A DNA stretch of 44,873 nt from Phycisphaerae bacterium (GTDB lineage Bacteria; Planctomycetota; Phycisphaerae; UBA1845): assembly GCA_016929015.1 (NCBI GenBank), contig JAFGJQ010000457.1, forward strand, positions 1 through 44,873, given 5' to 3'. The number at the start of each line of letters is the position of its first letter. Positions within the stretch are counted from its first letter, which is position 1. The position numbers were made by a program, and so were the translations under genes. Positions 1 to 6,637 of the stretch are shown in pieces. Under the pieces are notes generated by a model. The model did no database searches, was not told the origin of the DNA, and saw nothing but the letters and a program-made list of their open reading frames with translations.

Positions 1-126
1 CCCTGTGGAAAGCCCCCTGCCTGTACCGATATTACTGGGGTGCGGCAGTTTGCCCCCGGTGGCGCTGCGAGCCGATCAGGCGTCGGCAACCAGTAATAAC
101 ACCATGAGAAAAAAGGACTTGCAAGA

Positions 127-912
127 ATGCTTGTGTGCGTTTTTCTGTCGTTCTGTGCCTCCACCGCTCCGACCGCGCCCTTCTCGCATGAGCTCTGGGA
201 TCAGGTTCTCGCCCAGCACGTCAGCGAGGATGGGCTCGTGGACTACGCCGGCATTCGTGAGGATGAGCGGTTTGCGGCCTATCTCGAGGCCCTCAAGACG
301 GCTGACCCGGACAAGCTGTCCGATGACGCGCACCGCCTCGCATTCTGGATCAACGCCTACAACGCCCTGACCATTCGCGGCGTCCTCGCGCACCTGCCCG
401 AGGACCCCAAGGAGTGGCCTCGTTTCAAGGCTACAGATGTGCAGGTGGACGGAAAGACCCTGTGGCAGGGAATGTCGTTTGATGTGGCGGGCCGGCAGCT
501 CACGCTGGACCAGATTCAGCACGACATCATCCGCGCCACGCCCGGTCTGCGCGACCCGCGCATCCATCTCGCTCTCACCTGCGCGGCGCGCGGAGGCCCG
601 CCCCTCATGAACGAGGCCTTCACGGCGGATCGACTGAACAAGCAACTCTACGCCCGGATGCGCAGACAGGTGAATGACTCGAACCGCTCCCGCTTCGATC
701 CGGCCTCCCGAACCGTTCGGCTCTGCCGGGTGTTTGACTGGTACAAGGATGACTTCTCCAACCCGGAGTTCAGCCCCCACGCCCGATCCGTTCCTGATTT
801 CATCTCACGCTACGCGGATGATGAGGGAATTGCGCGGTCACTCCGGTCCGAGACGTGGACCGTTGAATACGAGGATTTTGACTGGCGTCTAAATCTTCGG
901 CCCAAACGCTGA
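127..912 (+). CDS. DUF547-domain protein, probably exported
   Basis: A 261-residue protein. It carries the DUF547 hallmarks: an AFWINAYNALTIRGVL core near residue 80, a DPRIHLAL segment near residue 143 and a FDWYKDDF motif near residue 202. The biochemical role of DUF547 is unknown. The start is an ATG placed 8 bases after AAGGA. The first residues (LVCVFLSFCAST) are hydrophobic and could be a short signal peptide, although the basic n-region is missing. After DPRIHLAL most family members I recall have a Cys-Pro pair (CAS-x-CPPL); here it reads CAARGGPPL, so that second Cys is absent. The gene ends 22 bases before the convergent tsaB. Family assignment is firm; function is unknown. Confidence 0.85.
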   Translation: MLVCVFLSFCASTAPTAPFSHELWDQVLAQHVSEDGLVDYAGIREDERFAAYLEALKTADPDKLSDDAHRLAFWINAYNALTIRGVLAHLPEDPKEWPRFKATDVQVDGKTLWQGMSFDVAGRQLTLDQIQHDIIRATPGLRDPRIHLALTCAARGGPPLMNEAFTADRLNKQLYARMRRQVNDSNRSRFDPASRTVRLCRVFDWYKDDFSNPEFSPHARSVPDFISRYADDEGIARSLRSETWTVEYEDFDWRLNLRPKR

Positions 913-934
913 GAGTGCCCTCCTCCGGTCGACC

Positions 935-1684
935 TCAGCCCGCGCCCCGACGCTTCTCCCAGACCTCCTCTGCCTCCGGCCGGCGAACATAGAGGGGAAC
1001 CATGCCGGCCGGTTCGGTGAAGTCGCCCCGCTCGGCCCGATCGTGCCCGAGCCGATACACCGTCTCCGCCCGAGCGCGGTTCAGTACCTCCGGCAAGACG
1101 TGCAGCTTCGCCCGCGCCACGGCCTCCCGGTGATACGCAACACCCTCTCCCAGGGCGGCGCACCGCGGCGGCAGGGATGCGAAGAACTCGTCCGGACGGC
1201 GTTCCGCCGGGGAGGTCGCGGCCACGTACCGGCCATCGTGGAGAGCAAACGCGGCCGCGAATACATTGCCCCGCTTTGCGTCGAGCATGACGACCACAGA
1301 GGGCGGTGGGTCAGGCAGGTCCAGTGCATTCTGGGCCACGACGTCCAGCGTGGGGACGCGCACCATGCCTGAGCCCGCGGCCAGGGCCATGCCCCGGGCG
1401 AACGATATCCCGATTCGCAGCCCGGTAAAGCTGCCCGGCCCGCCCGACACGTACACCTGCGTAATCGAGCGGCCAGGCACTGCGTGCGTCCTGCAGGTTT
1501 CGTCGATGGTCGGGAGCAACTCCACCGCGTGCCGCAGGGTCGTAGTGAAGGTCCGGACTTCCAAGACGTCCGGGCCTCGCCCCAGGGCCACGCTCCCTAC
1601 ACGCCCGGAGGTTTCGATGGCCAGGTTCCAGGCTGCCCGATCGCTGGGGGGTTGCGGCGGGAAAACGGGTGGTTGCGGCTCCAT
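935..1684 (-). CDS. tsaB: tRNA threonylcarbamoyladenosine biosynthesis protein TsaB
   Basis: A 249-residue protein. TsaB is the inactive Kae1-like partner that dimerises with TsaD and, with TsaE, transfers the threonylcarbamoyl group to A37 of ANN-decoding tRNAs in the cytoplasm. The ASKHA-fold start reads NLAIETSGRVGSVAL, followed by the family motif SGGPGSFTGLRIG near residue 81 and the ARGMALA helix. The C-terminal half is divergent, as usual for TsaB. The N-terminus has about 18 extra Pro-rich residues before the first strand, so a slightly later start is possible. It diverges from the small basic gene at 1804. tsaD and tsaE are not in the window. Confidence 0.93.
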   Translation of the reverse strand: MEPQPPVFPPQPPSDRAAWNLAIETSGRVGSVALGRGPDVLEVRTFTTTLRHAVELLPTIDETCRTHAVPGRSITQVYVSGGPGSFTGLRIGISFARGMALAAGSGMVRVPTLDVVAQNALDLPDPPPSVVVMLDAKRGNVFAAAFALHDGRYVAATSPAERRPDEFFASLPPRCAALGEGVAYHREAVARAKLHVLPEVLNRARAETVYRLGHDRAERGDFTEPAGMVPLYVRRPEAEEVWEKRRGAG

Positions 1685-1740
1685 GGCCGGTCATTCTAGG
1701 ACCTGCGCGACAAGTTGACACCCCAACCGGGAAACACCCG

Positions 1741-1769
1741 TTGCATCCACCCGGCCGATCGGCCATAAT
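1741..1769 (+). promoter_or_regulatory. Candidate sigma-70-type promoter with overlapping palindrome
   Basis: TTGCAT (1741-1746) and CATAAT (1764-1769) are separated by exactly 17 bases. The -10 matches TATAAT at 5 of 6 positions; the -35 matches only weakly. The perfect 12-base palindrome GGCCGATCGGCC (1753-1764) fills the spacer and touches the -10, where an operator would sit. It would drive the gene at 1804, leaving a leader of about 25-30 bases. Inferred from spacing and consensus only. Confidence 0.4.
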
Positions 1770-1803
1770 GCCCGGTCTGTCGATTTCGCAAGGAGATGCC
1801 ATC

Positions 1804-2043
1804 ATGGCCCATAGCCGACGTGCCCGGCTCGACAAACGCCAGTCAGACGCCATCGAGACCCGCCAGGTCAACACCCTGAGCAAGACGAAGGAACGCGCCC
1901 GCCGGGACGCCCGCATGCTCAAGCTCATCCGCGCCGGCGCCCCCCCGTACACGCCCGACGTCATGTCCTGGCTTAGCGTGAAACTCGACAAGCCCGCCCG
2001 CAAGATCACGGCGGACGATGTCCACACTCTGACCAAGAACTAA
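1804..2043 (+). CDS. Small basic conserved hypothetical protein
   Basis: A 79-residue, Arg/Lys-rich protein starting MAHSRRARLDKRQSD and ending in TADDVHTLTKN. The ATG at 1804 follows AAGGAG with good spacing, which decides the start over longer in-frame options. It has two halves: a charged N-terminal helix-rich part (residues 1-45), then a PYTPDVMSWLSVKLDKPARKIT segment. I believe similar short proteins occur widely in planctomycetes without known function; that is recollection, not a search. There are no signal peptide, membrane segment or cysteines, so it is probably cytoplasmic, and its basic character would suit RNA or DNA binding. It has its own candidate promoter at 1741-1769. Confidence 0.8.
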   Translation: MAHSRRARLDKRQSDAIETRQVNTLSKTKERARRDARMLKLIRAGAPPYTPDVMSWLSVKLDKPARKITADDVHTLTKN

Positions 2044-2508
2044 TCGGGCCCATCTGACCGACCCCCCCCTGCCGGCGCCCATCATACGGCGTGCAGTTAA
2101 AGTGCCACTGGCAATCATGTCTCTTTCGCGAGGGCGCACGGGCGGCCTCTGCCCAACTGGCCTCGTACTCTCGCAGAAACTTCTTGACTCGCAAACGGCG
2201 GGTCGATAACTATTTCACCGAGTGAAGCTGGGGAGTTCTGGCAGGCCGACTCAGGCCAAGGCGCAGGGGAGTCGGTCCAAGGCACACCCACTGATCACTG
2301 TTCCAGATCATCTCGTGCTGAAAGTGTCGTTTTCGAGTAGCGGACGACGAGTTTTTGCGCTTCAGATCAGGGAGGACGCCGAAGCGAAGTGTATTTGCGG
2401 CCCAAGTACAGTGCCGCTTCACCCCATCGGGCATCGGGCCTGCCGGGGCGAGCGAAAGCTGTGGCGGTGCCCGCATTCGGCGATATCGAGCTAAAGGAGG
2501 AATCAACA
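2044..2508. other. Gene-poor region upstream of the C1 protease
   Basis: No ORF with protein-like composition and a ribosome-binding site was found in these 465 bases. A TTGACT hexamer at 2184-2189 followed by GATAAC after 15 bases could be a distant promoter for the gene at 2509, giving a leader of roughly 300 bases. No terminator or clear hairpin was recognised. The region ends in the strong AAAGGAGG ribosome-binding site (2493-2500) of the protease gene. Confidence 0.4.
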
Positions 2509-4269
2509 ATGAGTTGCAAGTCTCGGTCGTGGCTGGTTGCGGGCATGCTGGTCGGCGCGTTGTGCGTCGCGGGTTACATGGGGTGCTCTACTGGAGGAGG
2601 AGGCGGGGGCGGGGGTGGCGGCGGCGGTCAACCGGAGCCCACGTCTTTCGCGTTGGGAGCCGTACAGCCGCCGGCCGAGGAAGTGAATCGCCGGCCGCAG
2701 GCCATCAACCCGTTTGCCGCAAACGCCAACGTGCAATTGCCGAATCAGGTGGATCTGGCGGCGGACATGCCGCCGATGGGAGATCAGGGGCAGTTGGGAT
2801 CATGCACGGCCTGGGCGGCCGGGTATGCGGGTGCGACCTACACGGCGGCCAAGGCGTACGGATGGGCACCCACGTCTTCCGACCGGCAGGCCAGCCCGGG
2901 CTATCTGTACAACACGCTGTTGGCCGCGGACAACCTTGAGTGCGGAAGCGGCACGTACATCGCGACGGCCATGAACCTGCTGGTATCCACCGGCTGTGCG
3001 AGCCTGCAGGTCCAGCCGTATTACGACGACCAGTGCCTTGATCCGGCGGCCGGGGATGCGGCAAACTTCCGTATCGGAAGCTTCAACCGGGTGGATCCGG
3101 CCAACCGTAACGCGGTGAAGGGTGAGCTTGCGCAGGGACGCATCATCGTCATTGGCGCAACTCTGGACGACAACTTCATGAATTACACGGGAGACGCCGT
3201 GTTCCAGGGCAGCGGCGTGCCGCTTCAGCAAGGCAGCGTGCATGCGGCCCACGCCATGGCGTGCGTGGGATATGACGACGGCCGGGGTGCCTACCGAATC
3301 ATGAATAGCTGGAGCACGCAGTGGGGCGACCGCGGATTCATGTGGATGGCGTACGAGACGTTCGAACGTACGGTGTTTGAGGCGTACTCCGTGCAGCCGG
3401 CGGGTGATCGCGAACCGCCGGTCGATCCCGATGACGGTGACGATGGTGACGATGGTGACGGCGGCGGCGGCGACGAGCCGATTACCGAGCCGCAGGGCTA
3501 CCTGGACGAGGCATTCCAGTTTGCAGACGCGAACGCCTTCGGCGACACGGTCGTATACCTCGTCTTCTTCTACCACTTTGACGAGCCCGTGTTCATCCGC
3601 ACCATTACGGTCACCGATCCGCAGGGCGGACAGGGCGAGCAGACGTTCAACCAGGCCTTTGCCGACGGGTACGTGTACTTCATGAAGACGGACGGAACGC
3701 AGTTCGCTGCCGGAACCTACACACTCCAGTTTGACACACAACTGCGTAATGGAACCGACAAGATCTATGAAGGTCAGGCGGAGATCGACAAACTGGGAGA
3801 AGAAGGCGGATCCGCCGACCAGATCTGCTACGATTACTGCACATGGGCGTTCGACGGCGAGTGCGATGACGGCGGCGACGGGGCCGTCACCGGACTCTGC
3901 GAGTACGGCACGGACTGCGCGGACTGCGGGCCGCGAGAAGGGGACAACCCGTACTACTACGACCCGGACGACTACGACTGGTACGACTACGGGTACGACG
4001 ACGACTGGTCCTATGACGATCCCTACGGTGACTGGGACTACGATTTCGATGGCGACCCGTGGGACTACTACTACGGCTACGACTACGACGATTACGGCGG
4101 CTATGACGACTACTACGACAGCGGCGCCAAGAAGATCCAGCGGACCTTCCGCGGGGTGCCCGTCGAGACGCCGTCCCACGCTCGAAACCTGCCCGCCACC
4201 GGAGTGGATGGACGCACGCTCGGGGCCAACCGCCAGGCGGTGACGTATCGGGCGCCGTCCGCCCAGTAG
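2509..4269 (+). CDS. C1 family (papain-like) cysteine protease, lipoprotein-like, Asp/Tyr-rich tail
   Basis: A 586-residue exported protein. The ATG at 2509 lies 8 bases after AAAGGAGG. The N-terminus is basic, then hydrophobic, ending at Cys26 in a weak lipobox (GYMGC), then a run of 12 glycines. The peptidase domain spans about residues 78-295: oxyanion Gln93 and catalytic Cys99 (DQGQLGSCTAWA), His248 (VHAAHAMACVGY) and Asn266 (YRIMNSWSTQWGDRGF), so it looks active. There is no obvious pro-domain. After a DDGDDGDDGD linker comes a beta-rich domain (about 315-425), a Cys-rich motif with CDDGG and GTDCADCG (about 437-470), a stretch of about 55 residues almost only D, Y, G, W and S (477-531), and a basic end. 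The last parts could bind calcium or mediate surface attachment; that is inference. The gene is followed by a strong terminator. Confidence 0.9.
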   Translation: MSCKSRSWLVAGMLVGALCVAGYMGCSTGGGGGGGGGGGGQPEPTSFALGAVQPPAEEVNRRPQAINPFAANANVQLPNQVDLAADMPPMGDQGQLGSCTAWAAGYAGATYTAAKAYGWAPTSSDRQASPGYLYNTLLAADNLECGSGTYIATAMNLLVSTGCASLQVQPYYDDQCLDPAAGDAANFRIGSFNRVDPANRNAVKGELAQGRIIVIGATLDDNFMNYTGDAVFQGSGVPLQQGSVHAAHAMACVGYDDGRGAYRIMNSWSTQWGDRGFMWMAYETFERTVFEAYSVQPAGDREPPVDPDDGDDGDDGDGGGGDEPITEPQGYLDEAFQFADANAFGDTVVYLVFFYHFDEPVFIRTITVTDPQGGQGEQTFNQAFADGYVYFMKTDGTQFAAGTYTLQFDTQLRNGTDKIYEGQAEIDKLGEEGGSADQICYDYCTWAFDGECDDGGDGAVTGLCEYGTDCADCGPREGDNPYYYDPDDYDWYDYGYDDDWSYDDPYGDWDYDFDGDPWDYYYGYDYDDYGGYDDYYDSGAKKIQRTFRGVPVETPSHARNLPATGVDGRTLGANRQAVTYRAPSAQ

Positions 4270-4304
4270 AGGCGGCGCGAGGCTGAGTCAGAGAATCGCA
4301 CGCA

Positions 4305-4338
4305 GGGAGCCGCGTCCACGCCGGGCGCGGCTCCCTTT
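4305..4338 (+). terminator. Rho-independent terminator of the C1 protease gene
   Basis: A perfect 10-base-pair stem, GGGAGCCGCG (4305-4314) with CGCGGCTCCC (4326-4335), has an 11-base loop and is followed by TTT. It starts 36 bases after the protease stop. The T run is short, but the stem is very GC-rich. Confidence 0.7.
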
Positions 4339-4392
4339 GCCTGCCCGGCCGGACGGCGCCCGTCCGGTTGCACCTGACGCGGAGACGAGCCG

Positions 4393-5814
4393 GTGACGTT
4401 ACTGCTGCGACGAAGCCTTATGTGGACGTGCCTGCTGGCAGTGGCGACCGCCGGGTGCCGACGTGCGGAGCCGGCCCCCCGACCCGCCGCCGAGCGGCCC
4501 GAGCGGCCCGATATCGTGCTGATCACGCTCTGCACGTTCCGCATGGCCCACACAGGCTTCGGGGGATACGATCGCGACACGACGCCGTTCCTGGATTCTC
4601 TGGCCGCATCCGGCGTGTTGTTTGAGAATGCCACCAGCGCCTCCTCCTGGACCAAGCCCTCCGTAACCAGCCTGCTGACCGGCCTGACGCCAAACGTGCA
4701 CGGCCTGACGGACATGTCCGGAGACCGGGACATCATCGCCGGCGAGTTCACGCCGCAGCGGGTCCTGGCCGACGGCATAGTGACCCTGGCGGAGTGCCTG
4801 AAGGCGGCCGGCTACGCCACCGCCTCGCGCGTGAACAACGTGCAGGGCGGCGAGTTTTACAACATCAGTCAGGGGTTCGACGACGCGGTCACATCGCATG
4901 AGATGGACACTCCGGCCATGCTGCGCGACTTTGACCGGTGGCTGGCGGGTCAGCCCGCAGAGCAGCCGGTCTTCTTCTTCATGCTCACCCGCGACGCGCA
5001 CATGCCGTACGATCCGAACTACGAGTACTTCGTGAAGTTCAACCGATCGTCGCGAACCGTGCCGCGGGAATCGTACCCGGGCTATCGGCAGTGGCTGCAC
5101 AGCCGCGTAAAGAAACGGCTGGACGACCACCGCCCCGTTGCACCGGAACCGCAGGAGCAGTTCATCGACCTCTACGATGCGGAGCTGGCTCAGTTGGATC
5201 ATGCGCTGCGGGCCCTGCCGGAGATCCTGGAGCGGGCGGGCCGCCGGAATCGCACACTCATCGTGGTGATCGCGGATCATGGGGAACGTTTCTTTGAGCA
5301 TGGCCGAATCGGGCACGCCGGCATCCCCGATGAGGCGACCATCCATGTGCCGCTGATTTTCGCGGGTGTTGACGTGCCGGCGGGCAGGCGAGTGAGGCCG
5401 GTCGTTCGCAGCATTGACGTGTACCCCACGCTGGCGGTCCTGGCAGGGGCCAACCCCCCGGACGTCCTCCAGGGGACCAGCCTGGTGCCGATGCTCTACG
5501 GCCCACCGGAGGAGGCGGAGAAACTCACCGCCTTTGCCAGCTTCATGAGCTCCCACCACACGGTTCGCGAGGAAAATTACAAGCTCCACTTGTGGCGAGG
5601 CGGCCGGCGCAGCCTGTACGACCTGACCCTGGACCCCGGCGAGTTGAACGACGTTTTCGCGGAGAAGTCGGACGTCGCCGCTCGGCTGGACCAGGAACTG
5701 ATGCGCTGGCTTGACGCGGAGGAGGCATTGCGGTCCGTGGTTGCCCAGGGCGAAACCCGGACCCTGACACCCGAAGTCATCGAGCAGCTCCGTTCGCTGG
5801 GGTACATCCGCTGA
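4393..5814 (+). CDS. Sulfatase-like (alkaline phosphatase superfamily) lipoprotein with altered metal site
   Basis: A 473-residue protein. The GTG start follows GGAG by 8 bases and gives a lipoprotein signal ending ATAGC (Cys22), so it should sit in the periplasm or on a membrane. The fold is recognisable: IVLITLCTFR (41-50), GYDRDTTPFLDSLAASGVLFENA, SSWTKPSVTSLLTG (84-97), FMLTRDAHMPY (196-205), VVIADHGERFFEHG (291-304) and a C-terminal IDVYPTLAVLAG. In usual relatives the first motif is DTLRADHLG with two metal-binding Asp; here it is CTFRMAHTG (Cys47, Ala52). The position of the formylglycine Cys/Ser is Thr87 and lacks the C/S-x-P-S-R signature, so classical sulfatase activity is unlikely. 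It could be a phosphoesterase, phosphotransferase or pseudo-enzyme. It follows the terminator at 4305, so it is probably transcribed separately. Confidence 0.85.
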   Translation: MTLLLRRSLMWTCLLAVATAGCRRAEPAPRPAAERPERPDIVLITLCTFRMAHTGFGGYDRDTTPFLDSLAASGVLFENATSASSWTKPSVTSLLTGLTPNVHGLTDMSGDRDIIAGEFTPQRVLADGIVTLAECLKAAGYATASRVNNVQGGEFYNISQGFDDAVTSHEMDTPAMLRDFDRWLAGQPAEQPVFFFMLTRDAHMPYDPNYEYFVKFNRSSRTVPRESYPGYRQWLHSRVKKRLDDHRPVAPEPQEQFIDLYDAELAQLDHALRALPEILERAGRRNRTLIVVIADHGERFFEHGRIGHAGIPDEATIHVPLIFAGVDVPAGRRVRPVVRSIDVYPTLAVLAGANPPDVLQGTSLVPMLYGPPEEAEKLTAFASFMSSHHTVREENYKLHLWRGGRRSLYDLTLDPGELNDVFAEKSDVAARLDQELMRWLDAEEALRSVVAQGETRTLTPEVIEQLRSLGYIR

Positions 5815-5822
5815 ACACGGTG

Positions 5823-5845
5823 CCGGTCGAAACGCAACCGACCGG
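5823..5845 (+). terminator. Possible hairpin terminator after the sulfatase-like gene
   Basis: CCGGTCG (5823-5829) pairs perfectly with CGACCGG (5839-5845) across a 9-base loop, 9 bases after the stop codon. No T run follows, so it may be only a 3' stabilising hairpin. Confidence 0.3.
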
Positions 5846-6003
5846 TCGCTGCCACGAAATTCCGTCCCTGTTATCGCCCCGAGCTCTTCGGTTCTCGCGA
5901 TTGGGTAACTTCCCTACGTGCCGACCGGCGTGCCCCGCAGCATGCATTCCCGGTCCCACCGTTCGCGTCCGGGTCCGGATTCCGTCGATTCCGGTGGGTG
6001 CGG

Positions 6004-6033
6004 TGGAAATGGACGGGGCGTCCGGTCTACAAT
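6004..6033 (+). promoter_or_regulatory. Candidate promoter for the small winged-helix-like gene
   Basis: TGGAAA (6004-6009) and TACAAT (6028-6033) are 18 bases apart. The -10 matches the consensus at 5 of 6 positions and the -35 at 4 of 6. The start codon is at 6102, giving a leader of about 60 bases. Consensus-based only. Confidence 0.35.
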
Positions 6034-6101
6034 ACGGCGGACGGTGAAGGCGCCCCTCGGCCCACAGGCCGTTGTTCCGTAAAGAACGGAGGGTAGAGTA
6101 C

Positions 6102-6365
6102 ATGCAAACGTTGAATGAGCTGCGACAGCACGAACTGGTGATTCTGCGACGACTGCGAGAGAACCCGCTGACGGAATTCGAGCTTGCGAGCGAAGTGGCG
6201 GAGCATAGCGGCTTTTCCCCTGACGGGGCCGCCGAGCACATGGAGGGCTGGCTCGACGCTCTGAAGGAAGCCGGCTATATCTGGACAGGCCGCCTCTACA
6301 ACGAGAAGGGACAGTTCATCCGCGCGGCCGCCCTGACGAAGGCCGGTCGCGAGCTGGTCCGCTGA
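6102..6365 (+). CDS. Small winged-helix-like protein, hypothetical
   Basis: An 87-residue protein. The ATG is placed about 9 bases after CGGAGGG; an upstream TTG at 6072 lacks such a site. The order of elements (a helix with QHELVILRRLRE, a short helix LTEFELASEVA, a long helix with AAEHMEGWLDALKEAGYI, then the strand pair WTGRLYNEKGQFIRAAALTKAGREL) resembles the recognition half of a winged helix in MarR/PadR-like regulators, including the typical ALTKAGREL end. This is structural inference, not a family match. It has no cysteines or membrane segments. It stands alone between a candidate promoter and a strong terminator, and could be a stand-alone DNA-binding protein. Confidence 0.75.
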   Translation: MQTLNELRQHELVILRRLRENPLTEFELASEVAEHSGFSPDGAAEHMEGWLDALKEAGYIWTGRLYNEKGQFIRAAALTKAGRELVR

Positions 6366-6415
6366 GACCGCGGAACCGGACTCCGGACCGAGCCGAAAAC
6401 TACAGAACTCCACGA

Positions 6416-6443
6416 GCCGCCCCCCGCCGGGCGGCTTTTTTTT
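6416..6443 (+). terminator. Rho-independent terminator
   Basis: A perfect 7-base-pair stem, GCCGCCC (6416-6422) with GGGCGGC (6429-6435), has a 6-base loop and is followed by eight T. It starts 50 bases after the small winged-helix-like gene. This is the clearest intrinsic terminator in the window. Confidence 0.92.
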
Positions 6444-6637
6444 CGATGGTCGGCCGATGCTTCACGGCTATACGGCCCAGGAAATCGTAAACGATGGACG
6501 AGCCGATCGACGTCTTCCGGCCGGAGGTGTTTCGCATCGGAATGGACGAGGTATTCCTGATTGCGCGCAATCAATGCGCGCGATGTCGAGGCATGCGAAA
6601 CATGCGGAGGGGGATCGCGTCAAGCGGACAGGCAGGT

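Noticed and set aside
2800-4179. 459-codon minus-strand ORF with Val-rich hydrophobic start
   Set aside because: It mirrors the Asp/Tyr codons (GAC/TAC give GTC/GTA on the other strand) of the C1 protease tail, so the hydrophobic stretch is an artefact.
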